Assembly: GCA_011037195.1 (NCBI GenBank)
Contig: JAAEAF010002659.1
Location: forward strand, 94,817 to 158,816
Source: Triatoma infestans
Lineage: Eukaryota > Arthropoda > Insecta > Hemiptera > Reduviidae
Direction of reading: 5' to 3'
DNA length: 64,000 nucleotides
A program made the translations under genes and the position numbers. The notes under the pieces were generated by a model, which was given only the letters and a program-made list of their open reading frames with translations, was not told the origin of the DNA and made no database searches. Of the stretch, positions 54,791 through 64,000 are shown in pieces (positions within the stretch are counted from its first letter, which is position 1; each line of letters opens with the position of its first letter).

Positions 54791-55573
54791 TATATGCACT
54801 CACATAATATAACATAATATATATTTTATAAAGATAAAACGTAATATTATAAAATTTAAAAGCAAAAATTCAACATTAAGATTTCTAAAGAAGTTTACAA
54901 AATAATAACTTCCCATGTAAAGTGTAGTGAAGCCTGGTTTGGCTTTAGTAAATATAAAGCAATAGAGCAAACCATGTTTCCGGAAACAATCGACAATGTT
55001 CGGTTATATCCGTTAAATATTTACATAAGGTCATCCTTTTCCTACCTACACACGTGTAAAACGTGCATTTTAAAAATAGAATTCAGATAATAATTTTATT
55101 ATACTATCTCAGGCATAATGAACTTTTTTATTAAAAAAATATATATATATATTTATAGTACGCATAAATTATTTTATTCCAATGATAGCTATGTATATAT
55201 TTATTTATTTATTTATTTATTTATAATATAACTTACTTACTTTATGTAATGAAAGAGGGATCATTATAAAAAAGTAACGCTTTGAATATGCAAAACTTTA
55301 GATAAAAATATAAGAGAAAGGATAAAACTTAAACTAATTCTTAAGATAACATACTTGGTTAATACTCTTCATTTTAAACTTAAGATAACATTAGCGTGCA
55401 ATGCAATATATATGTGATTACGATAAAATACTTCATTAATTTCTGTAGAAGTTTTCATGAACGCCACAAACATCAGTATAAAGTAACTATTTTTATTTCA
55501 TTTATATTACAGTAACTTAATTAAATACCTTCCAGAAAATTGTTCAATATTTTTCTCTTACGTTTTTTTATTT
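54791..55573. other. AT-rich interval with (TTTA)n
   Basis: (TA)n at 55138-55152 and (TTTA)n at about 55198-55222. No gene seen. Confidence 0.5.
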
Positions 55574-56219
55574 ACTTTCTCTTACTCTTAGTAAGAGGAA
55601 ATACTGTAATCGTGTTAAATTTCGGATATTCAGTTTTCACTGGAAATATCCGTTTTGAGGTCCCTTGAGTCCAAAAAAAGTCACTATGAAATCCAACAAC
55701 ACGGTACCGGTCAAAATTCCTCAACCGGAAGTACCATGTTACCGATTTTTTTTTTTTTTTTTTTCAACTTTTTTACGATTTACTTTAAACTTGGTATATC
55801 AAATACACATACAAAAAAATCTACAATTTTTATATGAAACATTTCTTCGCGCAAAAATGCATTTAAGAGTACTACTCTTGGTGGAAGGGTGTGGTTAGGT
55901 TTTTTCTCTAAAGTACATTTCAGTTTATTACACAAAATTTCTATCATCTAAATAATATTAATTAGAATTAAATATGATCGTTGAAATGCCAAGTTTAAAG
56001 GAAAAATCAGCTGACCGGGAAGTGCGTTTTTTTCTGAAAAGTATTTTTCAGTTTTCTGCTATTTTCTTTAAAAAGGCTACAAGCAATTTTCTTCAAACTA
56101 CGAATGTGAATTATACATATAAAGAGCTACAAGTTTTATTTGAAACATTTCTCCAGGTAAACTCATGTAGGGTTTTATGTTTGCCTCTAAAGTGCTATCT
56201 TAATTATTGATTATACAAT

Positions 56220-56497
56220 TATAATAGATGTGTTAGGTGGAGAAAATTTAGGTCTGGTTGATGATATAAGAAGAAGACTTGGTTAACACTGGTTAACTTA
56301 TATATTAATAAATAGACACAGACTGCCTGGACTATGCAAGAGAGGAATGTTTAAGGTAGAGTGGTATGAGAATGACACGTAGCGATTGGATGTACTGAAC
56401 TGATTTCAACTGTTCTTTTATGGACTGTCCGTCGCTTCTCCCACTCCAGTCCGAGAGAGTGGTTGAGCTCCTCTTGCTCTCTTTGGTTGCTGTTACA
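56220..56497 (-). mobile_element. Solo LTR, family L1 copy E
   Basis: 278 bp; on the minus strand it runs TGTAACAGCAACC to CATCTATTATA. CAAT flanks both sides (56216-56219, 56498-56501). The reference Rpt-1 has ATTATACAATTCTATCATC at this point (near 15420), with a single CAAT: a direct empty site. Confidence 0.9.
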
Positions 56498-56526
56498 CAA
56501 TTCTATCATCCAAACAAAATTAATTT

Positions 56527-57534
56527 AAAAAAAAAAAAATCTGGTGTGAAACACTCACACAACTTTCTCTTACTCCAGTTCTCAAAATGATAATTGACAA
56601 ATTTTATACTTTGTGTACCAAATTTAATGAAATTCGTCGAAAACTGAAAAAACTGTTCAGTAAAAGCGCACTTCCGGTTTACTAATTTTCTTGAAACTCG
56701 GAATTTCAGCCATCTATTTATTTCTAACTAATTATGTTTGGATGATAGAATTGTATAATCAACTAGGATAGCACTTTGATGAAAATCTAACCCCCCCTCC
56801 CCTAAAAGTGCTCTTAAAAGAAATTTCCCAGAGAAATGTTTTAGATAAAAGTTGTAGATCTTTGCATGTTTAGTTTATATAAGAAGTTTCAAAAAAATCG
56901 TCAGAGCCATTTTTGAGAAATTGCGAAAAAGTGAATAAATCATTTAGTAAAGTGGTAAAGTAAACGCACTTCCGGTTATCCGATTTTTTCAAACTCGGAA
57001 TTTCAACAACATATTTAATTCTAATTAACATTATTTAGATGGCAGAATTGTCTAATAAAACTGAAATAGCACTTTAGATGGAAACCTAACCCCACCCCTC
57101 CCCCAAAAGTGCCCTTCAATGCATTTTCCCGGAGAAATGTTTCTAATAAAAGTTGTAGCTCTTTGTATGTGTGGTTGATGTTTGAAGTTTAAAGAAAATC
57201 GTCGGAGCCATTTTTGAGAAAATCGCAAAAAAGTAAAAAATCGAACTAGTAAAGTGGTACTTCCGGTTGAGGAATTTTTACAGATAACGTACAGTCAGAT
57301 CCCATGGTGACCCCTAAATGGAATATCAAATTTCAACTTTCTACGATTTTTCGTTTTTGAGCTTTGCTGTTCACATACATACATACACACACGGACACAC
57401 ACACACACATAGACCATTTGCTAAAAACCACTTTTTTGGACTCAGGGGACCTCAAAACGGATATTTCCGGTGAAAACTCGATCGAAAATTTGACACGATT
57501 ACAATACTTCCTCTTACTAGGAGTAAGAGAAAGT
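56527..57534 (-). repeat. Rpt-1 full-length copy nested in Rpt-1
   Basis: On the plus strand it begins with an A-run and TCTGGTGTGAAACACTCAC (distal hairpin reversed) and ends CTTACTAGGAGTAAGAG, AAAGT. All three modules are present in reverse (CACTTCCGGTTTAC near 56670, CACTTCCGGTTATCC near 56968, TACTTCCGGTTGAGG near 57258), spaced about 300 bp. Confidence 0.88.
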
Positions 57535-57725
57535 AATAAATTAATGGCTAACATTCCGAGTTTCAAGCAAAATTAGTAAACCGGAAGTGCCGTTTTACTG
57601 AGCAGTTTTTTTTTTTCAGTTTTCGAAGAATTTCATTAAATTTGGTACACAAACTATAAAGTTTGTCAATCACAATATTGAAGGCTGGAGTAAGAGAAAG
57701 TTGTGTGATTGTTTCACACCAGATT

Positions 57726-58714
57726 TTTTAAGAAAGAAAATACGGTTAACAAGTAGTATTTATTCTAATAGTTATGCCGTCAAAACTGTCCAATTTTCTT
57801 CCTAACAGAAACGATGAAATTTTGCAATATTAGATATATAAGAAGGGAGAATGCTGGAAATTGTTATAAGATGCTGAAGATTAAAAATGAAACTTTGTAT
57901 AATAGACTGTCAAACCCTAACATATGAGTTCACTATTCAGACGCCCCAAACATAAGGTGATTCATCAAACAAGTATTTACCTCTGGTACAGTGAATACTA
58001 TAATCAATTCAGCAAGGTTATAATTTAAAAAGACAGTGGTTATTAATTCCAATTCATTTTAATTAAAAAGAGTAATAAACAAACAATATAAACAAATTAT
58101 TAATAAATTGCGAATAATAAAAGGAAAAAACATAAAAGGAATAATTGAATATAATCCAAACAAGTACCTTTCCATTAAATTGAACGAATATATAAGTAAA
58201 AAGAATATAAAAAAAAACTATAATTTCAATAGAAAGAAAACAATTGGCTAAATACAATGATTAAATTAAAATGATCAATAATTATTCCAGGTAATTGAAT
58301 CATATTGTTAGAAAAGAAAAATACGTTATTTTTTTTTTTACTAATAGAGTTGAATGTATTCGAGCTAATAAGCAATAGTATTTTTTTCAATTGAAAATAA
58401 TTGATAAAAGAGAATAAATTCAATTACCAATTAGTACAAAAATAATTAATGTAATTACATGATAAGAATAACATATAAGAAATGTTATATGAACAATTGC
58501 AGCATAATCAGAAGAGAACAATACAGAAACACACACACAAGAGTTATTTTTATTACAATAATTACTAATGGGTACATTTTTGCTTTAAACTTAGTCACTC
58601 AAGGTTTACTTAGTCTGTATAATAATAATTATTCATTCGCCCATCATCAGTAAGACACAGCAAGTAGCGTGATAATATGTAGTTGCACTGAACAAAAATC
58701 AGTTTTTAATTTTT
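57726..58714. other. AT-rich interval, no gene seen
   Basis: Near 58636-58665 GCCCATCATCAGTAAG and GTGATAATA weakly recall the left arm of the foldback family. Nothing else recognised. Confidence 0.4.
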
Positions 58715-59396
58715 ACTTTCTCTAACTTAGTGAGAGTATTGCGATCGCGCCAGATTTTCAAAATTGAGTTTTCACCGGAAATATACATTTTGAGGTCCTC
58801 TGAGTTCAAAAAAAGTGGTTTTTAGAAAATGGTCAGAAAGTGTGTGTGGTATGTGAACAGCAGAGCTCAAAAACGAAAAACCGTAGAAAGTTGAAACTTG
58901 ATATTCTGTTTAGGTATCACCATGGCATCTGACAGTGGGTCATCTGTCAAAATTCCTCAACCGGAAGTACCACTTTACTTGTTGGTTTGTTTACTTTTTT
59001 GCGTTTTTCTCAAAAATGACTCCGCGTTTTTCTTTAAACTTGTATGAACTAGACATATAAAGAGCTATAACTTTTATTTGAAATGTTTCTCTGGGAAAAT
59101 TCATTTAAGGGCAGTTATGGGGGAGGGGTGGGGTTGCGGTTTTACTCTAAAGTGCTATTTCAGTTGTAACACAATTCTATCTTTTAAATAATATTAATTA
59201 AAATTAAATATGTTGTCGAAATTCCGAGTGTGAAGAAAATAGGACGACCAAAAGTGCGCTTTATTGAAAGTAATGTTTAGTTTTCTGTTATTTTCTCTAA
59301 AACGGCTCCAACGATTTTCTTTGAACATTAAATATTAACTACAAGTACAAAGAAGTAAGAAAAACCCGTGTGAGTGATTCACACCAGATTTTTTTT
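58715..59396 (+). repeat. Rpt-1 copy with two modules
   Basis: Complete at both ends (ACTTTCTCTAACTTAGTGAG; GTGTGAGTGATTCACACC, AGATTTTTTTT) but only 682 bp: modules near 58958 (CAACCGGAAGTACC) and 59242 (GACCAAAAGTGCG), with most of the second gone. It shows that copy length varies by module number. Confidence 0.8.
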
Positions 59397-59420
59397 CATA
59401 TGGATAGTTGGGTAGGGTGG

Positions 59421-60654
59421 TGTAATTTTGGTAGAGTGTGGTTGATATATGTTTATAATGTGGCACGAGCAGTTTTGAACAAGCGACTTCCATCACAGTA
59501 AGAAGCGAGTGTTTTAAATATTTTAAATATACTTTAAAAATATTAGTTATAGAAAATTTGTACGTTGGCTGACAAAAAGGATACAAGGAATAGTTAGTGA
59601 AAGACAAAGTATTTGGCCAACTCTATTGTAAGACGTCTAATGGAATCGTTTGTTGTGATTCCTGATGTAGTAGATGTCTTGAAGAGAGCGGAAGTTAGTT
59701 GAGAGATTTTGGAAGTTAGTGCATCGAATTATTAATATGGATTTTATAAAAATAAACTGTATTTTAACAATAATTCTAACGTATAAATGGTAACTAGTAA
59801 CTAGCAAAATACTTAGGAATAAATAGAAGATAAATAAGTAATACATTAGAATGATAAAATAAACGAACTAAGATGCACTACTAAAAGATAATAAGTTTAA
59901 ATGAAACTGTAAAAATAATAACGTAACTGTTTAAATAAGTCGCGTAAACTGCTGCTCGTGTATATGGACGTGCTCGTATCGTCGTATAAGATATAATGAT
60001 CCTCTCGTTGTATATGATAGAGTTTATATATCGGTGTTGGCCACACTCACACCAAGACATCTGTCCTAGTGTGCGACCTTCGTAGTTTGCTGACCTTATT
60101 TAGGTCAGTGGACAACCTTATCGGTGCTTGCTTTGATGTAAAGTATTGAAAAGGGCTTTGTTGTTTGTTTGGCCGGCATTGTCTTGAAGACGGCGGCCTG
60201 CTAGGCCGCTGGTTATAAATTGCTCTTTTATTACTGCCATCCTTTGTTAAGATAGCAGCTGGCTGGAACCACTTTGACATTGGTATGACTTTCCATGTCA
60301 TTACAGACGACAGCTTCTGAATGCGGCGATTTAGTATAAATATCACGCCAAAAATGGAACGTTATAAAGTCATATTCACGCAGTTTTACTCAGTCTACAT
60401 TCCATCTCATTCACACAGTTAAAAAGTATTCTACTCTATCAGTCTCTTCTTTTATTTATTTATCCTAATTTTTATATTTAGTTTAGCTCGTTTTGTGTAT
60501 AAATATCTAGTCATTAAATTATTAGTCGCCTTTAAATCATAGCTAAATTTCTAATATCTTACTCACATAAATTCTTCTGCTTTTTAAAATTACGTTCTTT
60601 CAAAACCGCTCAGGCCACACTAAAACTTACATACATCAACCACTACCAGTTACA
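59421..60654. mobile_element. Element with 65-bp inverted ends, interrupted by an LTR
   Basis: Ends start TGTAATTTTGG...GTGTGGTTGATATATG...GTGGCACGAGCAGTTTTGAA on the left and, as complement, TGTAACTGG...GTGGTTGATGTATG...GTGGCCTGAGCGGTTTTGAA on the right. Without the solo LTR it is about 560 bp and non-coding. The right end interrupts a Jockey fragment (60655 on), fixing that boundary. The GTGGCxTGAGCGGTTTTG core also occurs in the arms at 22165 and 30738. No target duplication is visible. Confidence 0.65.
59636..60305 (+). mobile_element. Solo LTR, family L2 copy 1
   Basis: 670 bp, starting TCTAATGGAATCG (TC instead of TG) and ending CCATGTCATTACA, flanked by GACG at 59632-59635 and 60306-60309. 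A TATA-like GAGTTTATATATCGG lies at about 60009-60023. Matches 62698-63336 throughout, apart from a few short indels. Confidence 0.87.
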
Positions 60655-60880
60655 CTATATTAGCAACATAATACGGAGCGTTGCCAATTTTTCTGAACTG
60701 AAATGACTGGGAATTGGGGCATTTGATTGTTTCCCGTATTTCAGTACCAAAAGAACATATAAGTCTCAGAAGTAGTAGATCGAGAAGTCTTTTGTCTATG
60801 TGAGAACCCAAAACTAAGTTATCTACGGGTGAGATTAGAATTCGGTTATGTGGATCAGTGGGAGGAATACAGACAAAATA
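60655..60880 (-). mobile_element. Jockey RT fragment with internal deletion (copy 5)
   Basis: The minus strand reads NLVLGSHIDKRL near 60800-60770, then FGTEIRE, SQSFQFRKIGNAPYYVANI to 60655. This is the RT tail with the WGST region mostly deleted. It is cut by the inverted-end element at the NAPxYVxN point. Confidence 0.65.
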
Positions 60881-60954
60881 CATGATGTGAATTATACATG
60901 TATGACATAATGTAGATTGTTGTAGAGGATTAAACGCACTGCGAACTGAAAGAT

Positions 60955-61134
60955 CTATTGTGCCCCCTGGATCCTTCTCAGTGTACTGCCGGCCTCCAAG
61001 CAATGTTCTCTAGCTACAGACAACAGTGAGTTGTAGAGGCTCCTAGGAAAAGAAATTTTAAAGGCAGCATACTGGTTCGAACCCGGGATCTCTGCGTTGC
61101 TAGTCCAGCGCGCTACCACTGAGGTAATCCCCTC
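60955..61134 (-). mobile_element. SINE S1 copy
   Basis: The most tRNA-like head in the window on the minus strand: GGGGATTACCTCAGTGGTAG (box A) and GGGTTCGAACC (box B), 34 bases apart. The S1 body follows (CTAGGAGCCTCTACAACTCA, GGCCGGCAGTACACTGAG, GGATCCAGGGGGC). It lacks the A-tail. Confidence 0.8.
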
Positions 61135-62494
61135 CTTCTCCTTTGGCTTACGCCAATTAACTAGGGACGGAGACCCTAGGTTGTGTACTGTGTTTGTCCT
61201 TGTCTGTAAAGTGTAGAGTGTATGTAGTTTATGTGTATTGTGTTCTGTTCTGACGAAGTGCATGGAATACTGAGCTGTGGTAACCCGTGGGATTGCTACT
61301 CCCCAAGTAACTGCATGCAACAGTTAGCCCTTGCGGGCTTGTATGACATAATAGTTGTGGATGCGTCTACAGAGGTAGAAAAAATAGGGATTTTTTTCAG
61401 TATAGACGTACATCAATAATTTATTTAGTATTTTTTTAAAGAATTGATAATGTAATACCTTTTTAAAAATGAATGTAATCTTCATCAAGTATAAAGAAAA
61501 GAAAAAAAAAAACATGTTTTATAAACCCAATTAGGTTAAAAATAGTATGTAAACTGATTCTGTTCTGTTCAAGTCTGTGTTATCACTCTCTTTTATCAAG
61601 ACAAACTTGAAAATGGGTAAACGCCCGAAATTTTACTTCAAATATTTTCTCGGAGAAAAATTATTATTTGAGATGTTCTGGGGGAACGTTAACGTTAAGC
61701 TTTCTTCTCAAGTACCACTTCAGTTCAGAGCATGGTTCCCCTCACATCGAAAATATTAATGAGGTAGGTACAAAAGCCAAGATAGTCCCAGAAATAATTT
61801 TTAAATATTTCTCAAAACGTTTCGCCAACCTTATGGCATCATCAATAGAAAACAATCAATTAGGATTGAATATTCATAAAAAATATATGCTGAAACAATA
61901 AAAAAAAACAACGGTTACATTTCTAAAAACAACGTACGGTATCATTGATTATATGAGTATTGATTTGCATGTGATCACAGTAGTGGTGATAGCGTTCAAA
62001 GAAGACTTATCATGAATTTGTTATTTTTGAGAAAAAATATATACTTAAAAAAGAAAAAAGTAGCTGATGGCTGTCACTGATGGATGGAATGGATGACTGG
62101 AGTCGGAAGTATACCAGCCTTCAAGCTATTTCCACTCCATTTTTAATTATTAATTAATTTATTTTTTTACTACCTCATTGCTATCTCATACCTACTTATT
62201 CTCAATTAGTAATCTGAAAATCTATTTGAAAAATATAAATATATATGTATTATTAGAAGCTTGGTAGAATTCAAAATTTAAGAAAAAAAATGGGTTAACC
62301 GGAAGTGCTTTCTTTACCAAATAAGTTGTTGATTTTCTTTCTTCTTTTTTTGTAATTTTCTTAAAAACGACAATAACGATTTCGTTGAAACATGGAATGT
62401 TTAATTGCACAGATATAAAACTGTCTTTTTTTATTTATAAAATTGTTTTCGAAACAAAAAATATTGATTTTTTAATTCTATAGTTACCCCCATC
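61135..62494. other. Interval with small repeat remnants, no gene
   Basis: A degenerate right arm of the foldback family lies at 61566-61630 (CAAGTCTGTGTTATCACTCT, AACGCCCGAAAT). Rpt-1 module scraps are at about 61640-61760 and 62250-62410 (GGTTAACCGGAAGTGC). The rest is AT-rich. Confidence 0.5.
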
Positions 62495-63760
62495 CTTACA
62501 CGACTAAAAAGAAGAAGACCTCAACAGATGTTTTAAATTATTATCATTACTACTTTGGCAGACTATCTAAACTATCCCTACATAACTTAATCAATCAGAA
62601 GACTGATTTACGAAGTGATATTTAAATCTTTGTGGGCAAACATATGCTATTGAATTATGGGGTTCAACCAAACATGCCAATTCCAGCCCAATCCAGTTGT
62701 AATGGAATCGTTTGTTGGTGTGATGCCTGGAGTAGCAGATGTCTTGAAGAGGGCGGAAGTTAGTTTGAGAGATTTTGGGAAGTTAGTGCTCGAATAATTA
62801 AACGGTTTATATAAAAATAACTATAATTGAACAATACTTTGAACGTTGGAAATGGTAACTGATAATTATAATTAAAATACTTAGTAATAAATAGAAGATA
62901 AATTAGAATGATAAAATAACTAACTAAGATGCACTACTAAAGAAAGATAAGTTTGAATATAACTGTAAAGTGCCGCTTGGGTATATAGACGTGCTCGTTT
63001 GGCCGTAGACGATATAATAATCTCGTCGTATATCGTAGAGTTTATATATTGGTGTTGGCCACACTCACACCAAGATATCTGTCCTAGTGTGCGACCATGT
63101 GCGACCTTCGCAGTATGCTGACCTTATTCGGTGCTTGCTTTTTGATGTACAGTATTGATGAAAAGGCTTTGTTAATCGTTTGTTTGGCCGCGGCTGTCTT
63201 GAAGCCGGCGGCCAACTAGGTCGCAGGTTTTATTACTGCCACTCTTGTTAGATAGCAGCTGGCTGGAACCACTAGTTGTAAATTATTATTTCTTTGGTGT
63301 ACTTGCCGATGTCAATGACTTTGTCATGTCATTACACAGTCCTTCCAAACCAAAATCCTCAGAAAAATTGTTAATGCCCTTTTCTATGTGTCCAACCTTA
63401 CTCTACATCAAGACCCCATATATATAGCCGAAGTTGCTATATCCAACACACAAAGTGCCATCTGTCCCTCTCTGTCCCACCCTAATCCTTTACTACGCCA
63501 ACTAGGTTCCTCTACTCTTCCAGATAATCCACCCAGACGGTGGAAGCCGCTGTCCTCGTGGCTGTCTAATGAGTAACTAAGTTATAAAGTACAGAAACAT
63601 ATAAAGTGCCCTATGTATTTCTTATGGACTCCCATCGCTGGGTGAGTTCTCCACGCAAGTGTCTAGGTGATTTGTGTTTCTTTCCCCACATTTGCTATTG
63701 TATTTAATTTATATACAGATATCAATTACTAATAAATGAAATTTTAAAAAAATTCTGCAG
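62495..63760 (+). mobile_element. Jockey-clade LINE split by a solo LTR (copy 4)
   Basis: The left part reads TRLKRRRPQQM and, near 62655, ELWGSTKHANSSPIQ. The right part resumes at 63341 with FQTKILRKIVNALFYVSN and continues LPDNPPRRWKPLSSWLSNE to the stop near 63576, then a 3' UTR and an A-rich end near 63745. The two halves are in register across the LTR, so the pre-insertion gene is evident, although the left part has stops. Confidence 0.85.
62698..63336 (+). mobile_element. Solo LTR, family L2 copy 2
   Basis: 639 bp, TGTAATGGAATCG to TCATGTCATTACA, flanked by CAGT at 62694-62697 and 63337-63340. A TATA-like GAGTTTATATATTGG lies at about 63039-63053. TGTAATG and CATTACA are perfect inverted termini. 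Confidence 0.9.
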
Positions 63761-64000
63761 CTAAATTGGTTGGTTGCTAAATTGATTGATAGTTCTGCGA
63801 AAATTTGTTCTAGTAAATTTAAAATGCTATAAAAGGTTGGTTTAATGCTATTAATGGTCTATTCTGGACTACAATGTAATCCTTAATTCTAGGTAGGTAC
63901 TTGCTAGCAGACCACCTCCATATTTATGTAATGAAAATGAATAAAATTTGCAGCTTAAATCAGCAGTAGGAGAAAGTCGTTTGAGTCTTTCAGACCAGAT
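63761..64000. other. Interval ending in an Rpt-1 distal end
   Basis: AGTAGGAGAAAGTCGTTTGA and TCTTTCAGACCAGAT at 63965-64000 are the distal hairpin of Rpt-1, continuing past the window edge. No gene seen. Confidence 0.5.

Larger units (their letters stand above)
55574..57725 (+). repeat. Rpt-1 copy split by an LTR and by another Rpt-1
   Basis: Left part 55574-56526 starts ACTTTCTCTTACTC and holds modules at about 55723 (CAACCGGAAGTACC) and 56012 (TGACCGGGAAGTGCG). It is interrupted by the LTR at 56220-56497. After ATCCAAACAAAATTAATTT it breaks at an A-run and resumes at 57535 with AATAAATTAATGGCTAACAT and module 3 (TAAACCGGAAGTGCC), ending in the distal hairpin at 57725. The uninterrupted copy at 14638 shows that both joins are as expected. 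Confidence 0.85.

Noticed and set aside
60047..60346. 99-codon minus-strand frame
   Set aside because: Lies in the LTR at 59636-60305 and is not kept open in the matching LTR at 62698.

Overview
This window looks like transposon-dense, AT-rich intergenic or heterochromatin-like DNA from an arthropod, most likely an insect. The basis is the mix of mobile elements: several Jockey-clade LINE remnants, an RTE-like LINE, RNase H-bearing LINEs, an R2-like LINE with a restriction-like endonuclease, mariner, Tc1 and Harbinger relatives, and tRNA-derived SINEs. Jockey elements are typical of arthropods. I cannot name the species. No convincing host gene is present; every reading frame I can identify belongs to a mobile element and nearly all are broken.

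Layout. 0-15 kb: RNase H LINE remnants, a solo LTR, a head-to-tail SINE trimer, a Jockey copy, a second solo LTR, a degraded IS630/Tc1/mariner-type transposase and an RTE-like LINE with an internal tandem duplication. 14-24 kb: copies of the commonest family here (called Rpt-1, modular, about 1 kb), a Harbinger transposase tail, a young 220-bp inverted repeat and a RT-tail pseudogene. 22-31 kb: two inverted ~600-bp repeat arms enclosing two mariner remnants, a second RT-tail pseudogene and an LTR with a primer-binding site. 31-45 kb: Jockey, solo LTR, SINE, RNase H LINE, two kinds of hairpin element, an assembly gap inside a tandem repeat, and a Tc1 transposase. 44-54 kb: duplicated RT fragments, a 6-kb structure with 1.23-kb inverted arms, an LTR split by a Jockey insertion, an R2-like endonuclease, and a three-level nest (Rpt-1, then Harbinger-like MITE, then hairpin element). 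54-64 kb: RNase H LINE tail, Rpt-1 nested in Rpt-1, and more solo LTRs.

The most interesting system is a family of ~330-360 bp palindromic (foldback) elements at 25.4, 40.2, 47.1 and 52.8 kb, with partial copies at 21.5, 31.8 and 61.6 kb. Each arm carries what reads as a type I hammerhead self-cleaving ribozyme (core CTGANGA, helix II, GAAA, short self-complementary helix III ACCGGT, cleavage triplet GTC). The four full copies have 12-14 bp target-site duplications, which points to target-primed retroposition rather than cut-and-paste transposition, and the two arms of one copy match each other better than they match other copies. A second hairpin at 39.4-39.8 kb carries a degenerate version of the same architecture. 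Hammerheads are known in Penelope-like elements and retrozymes; the inverted-dimer form with terminal asymmetry seen here is the part that may be new.
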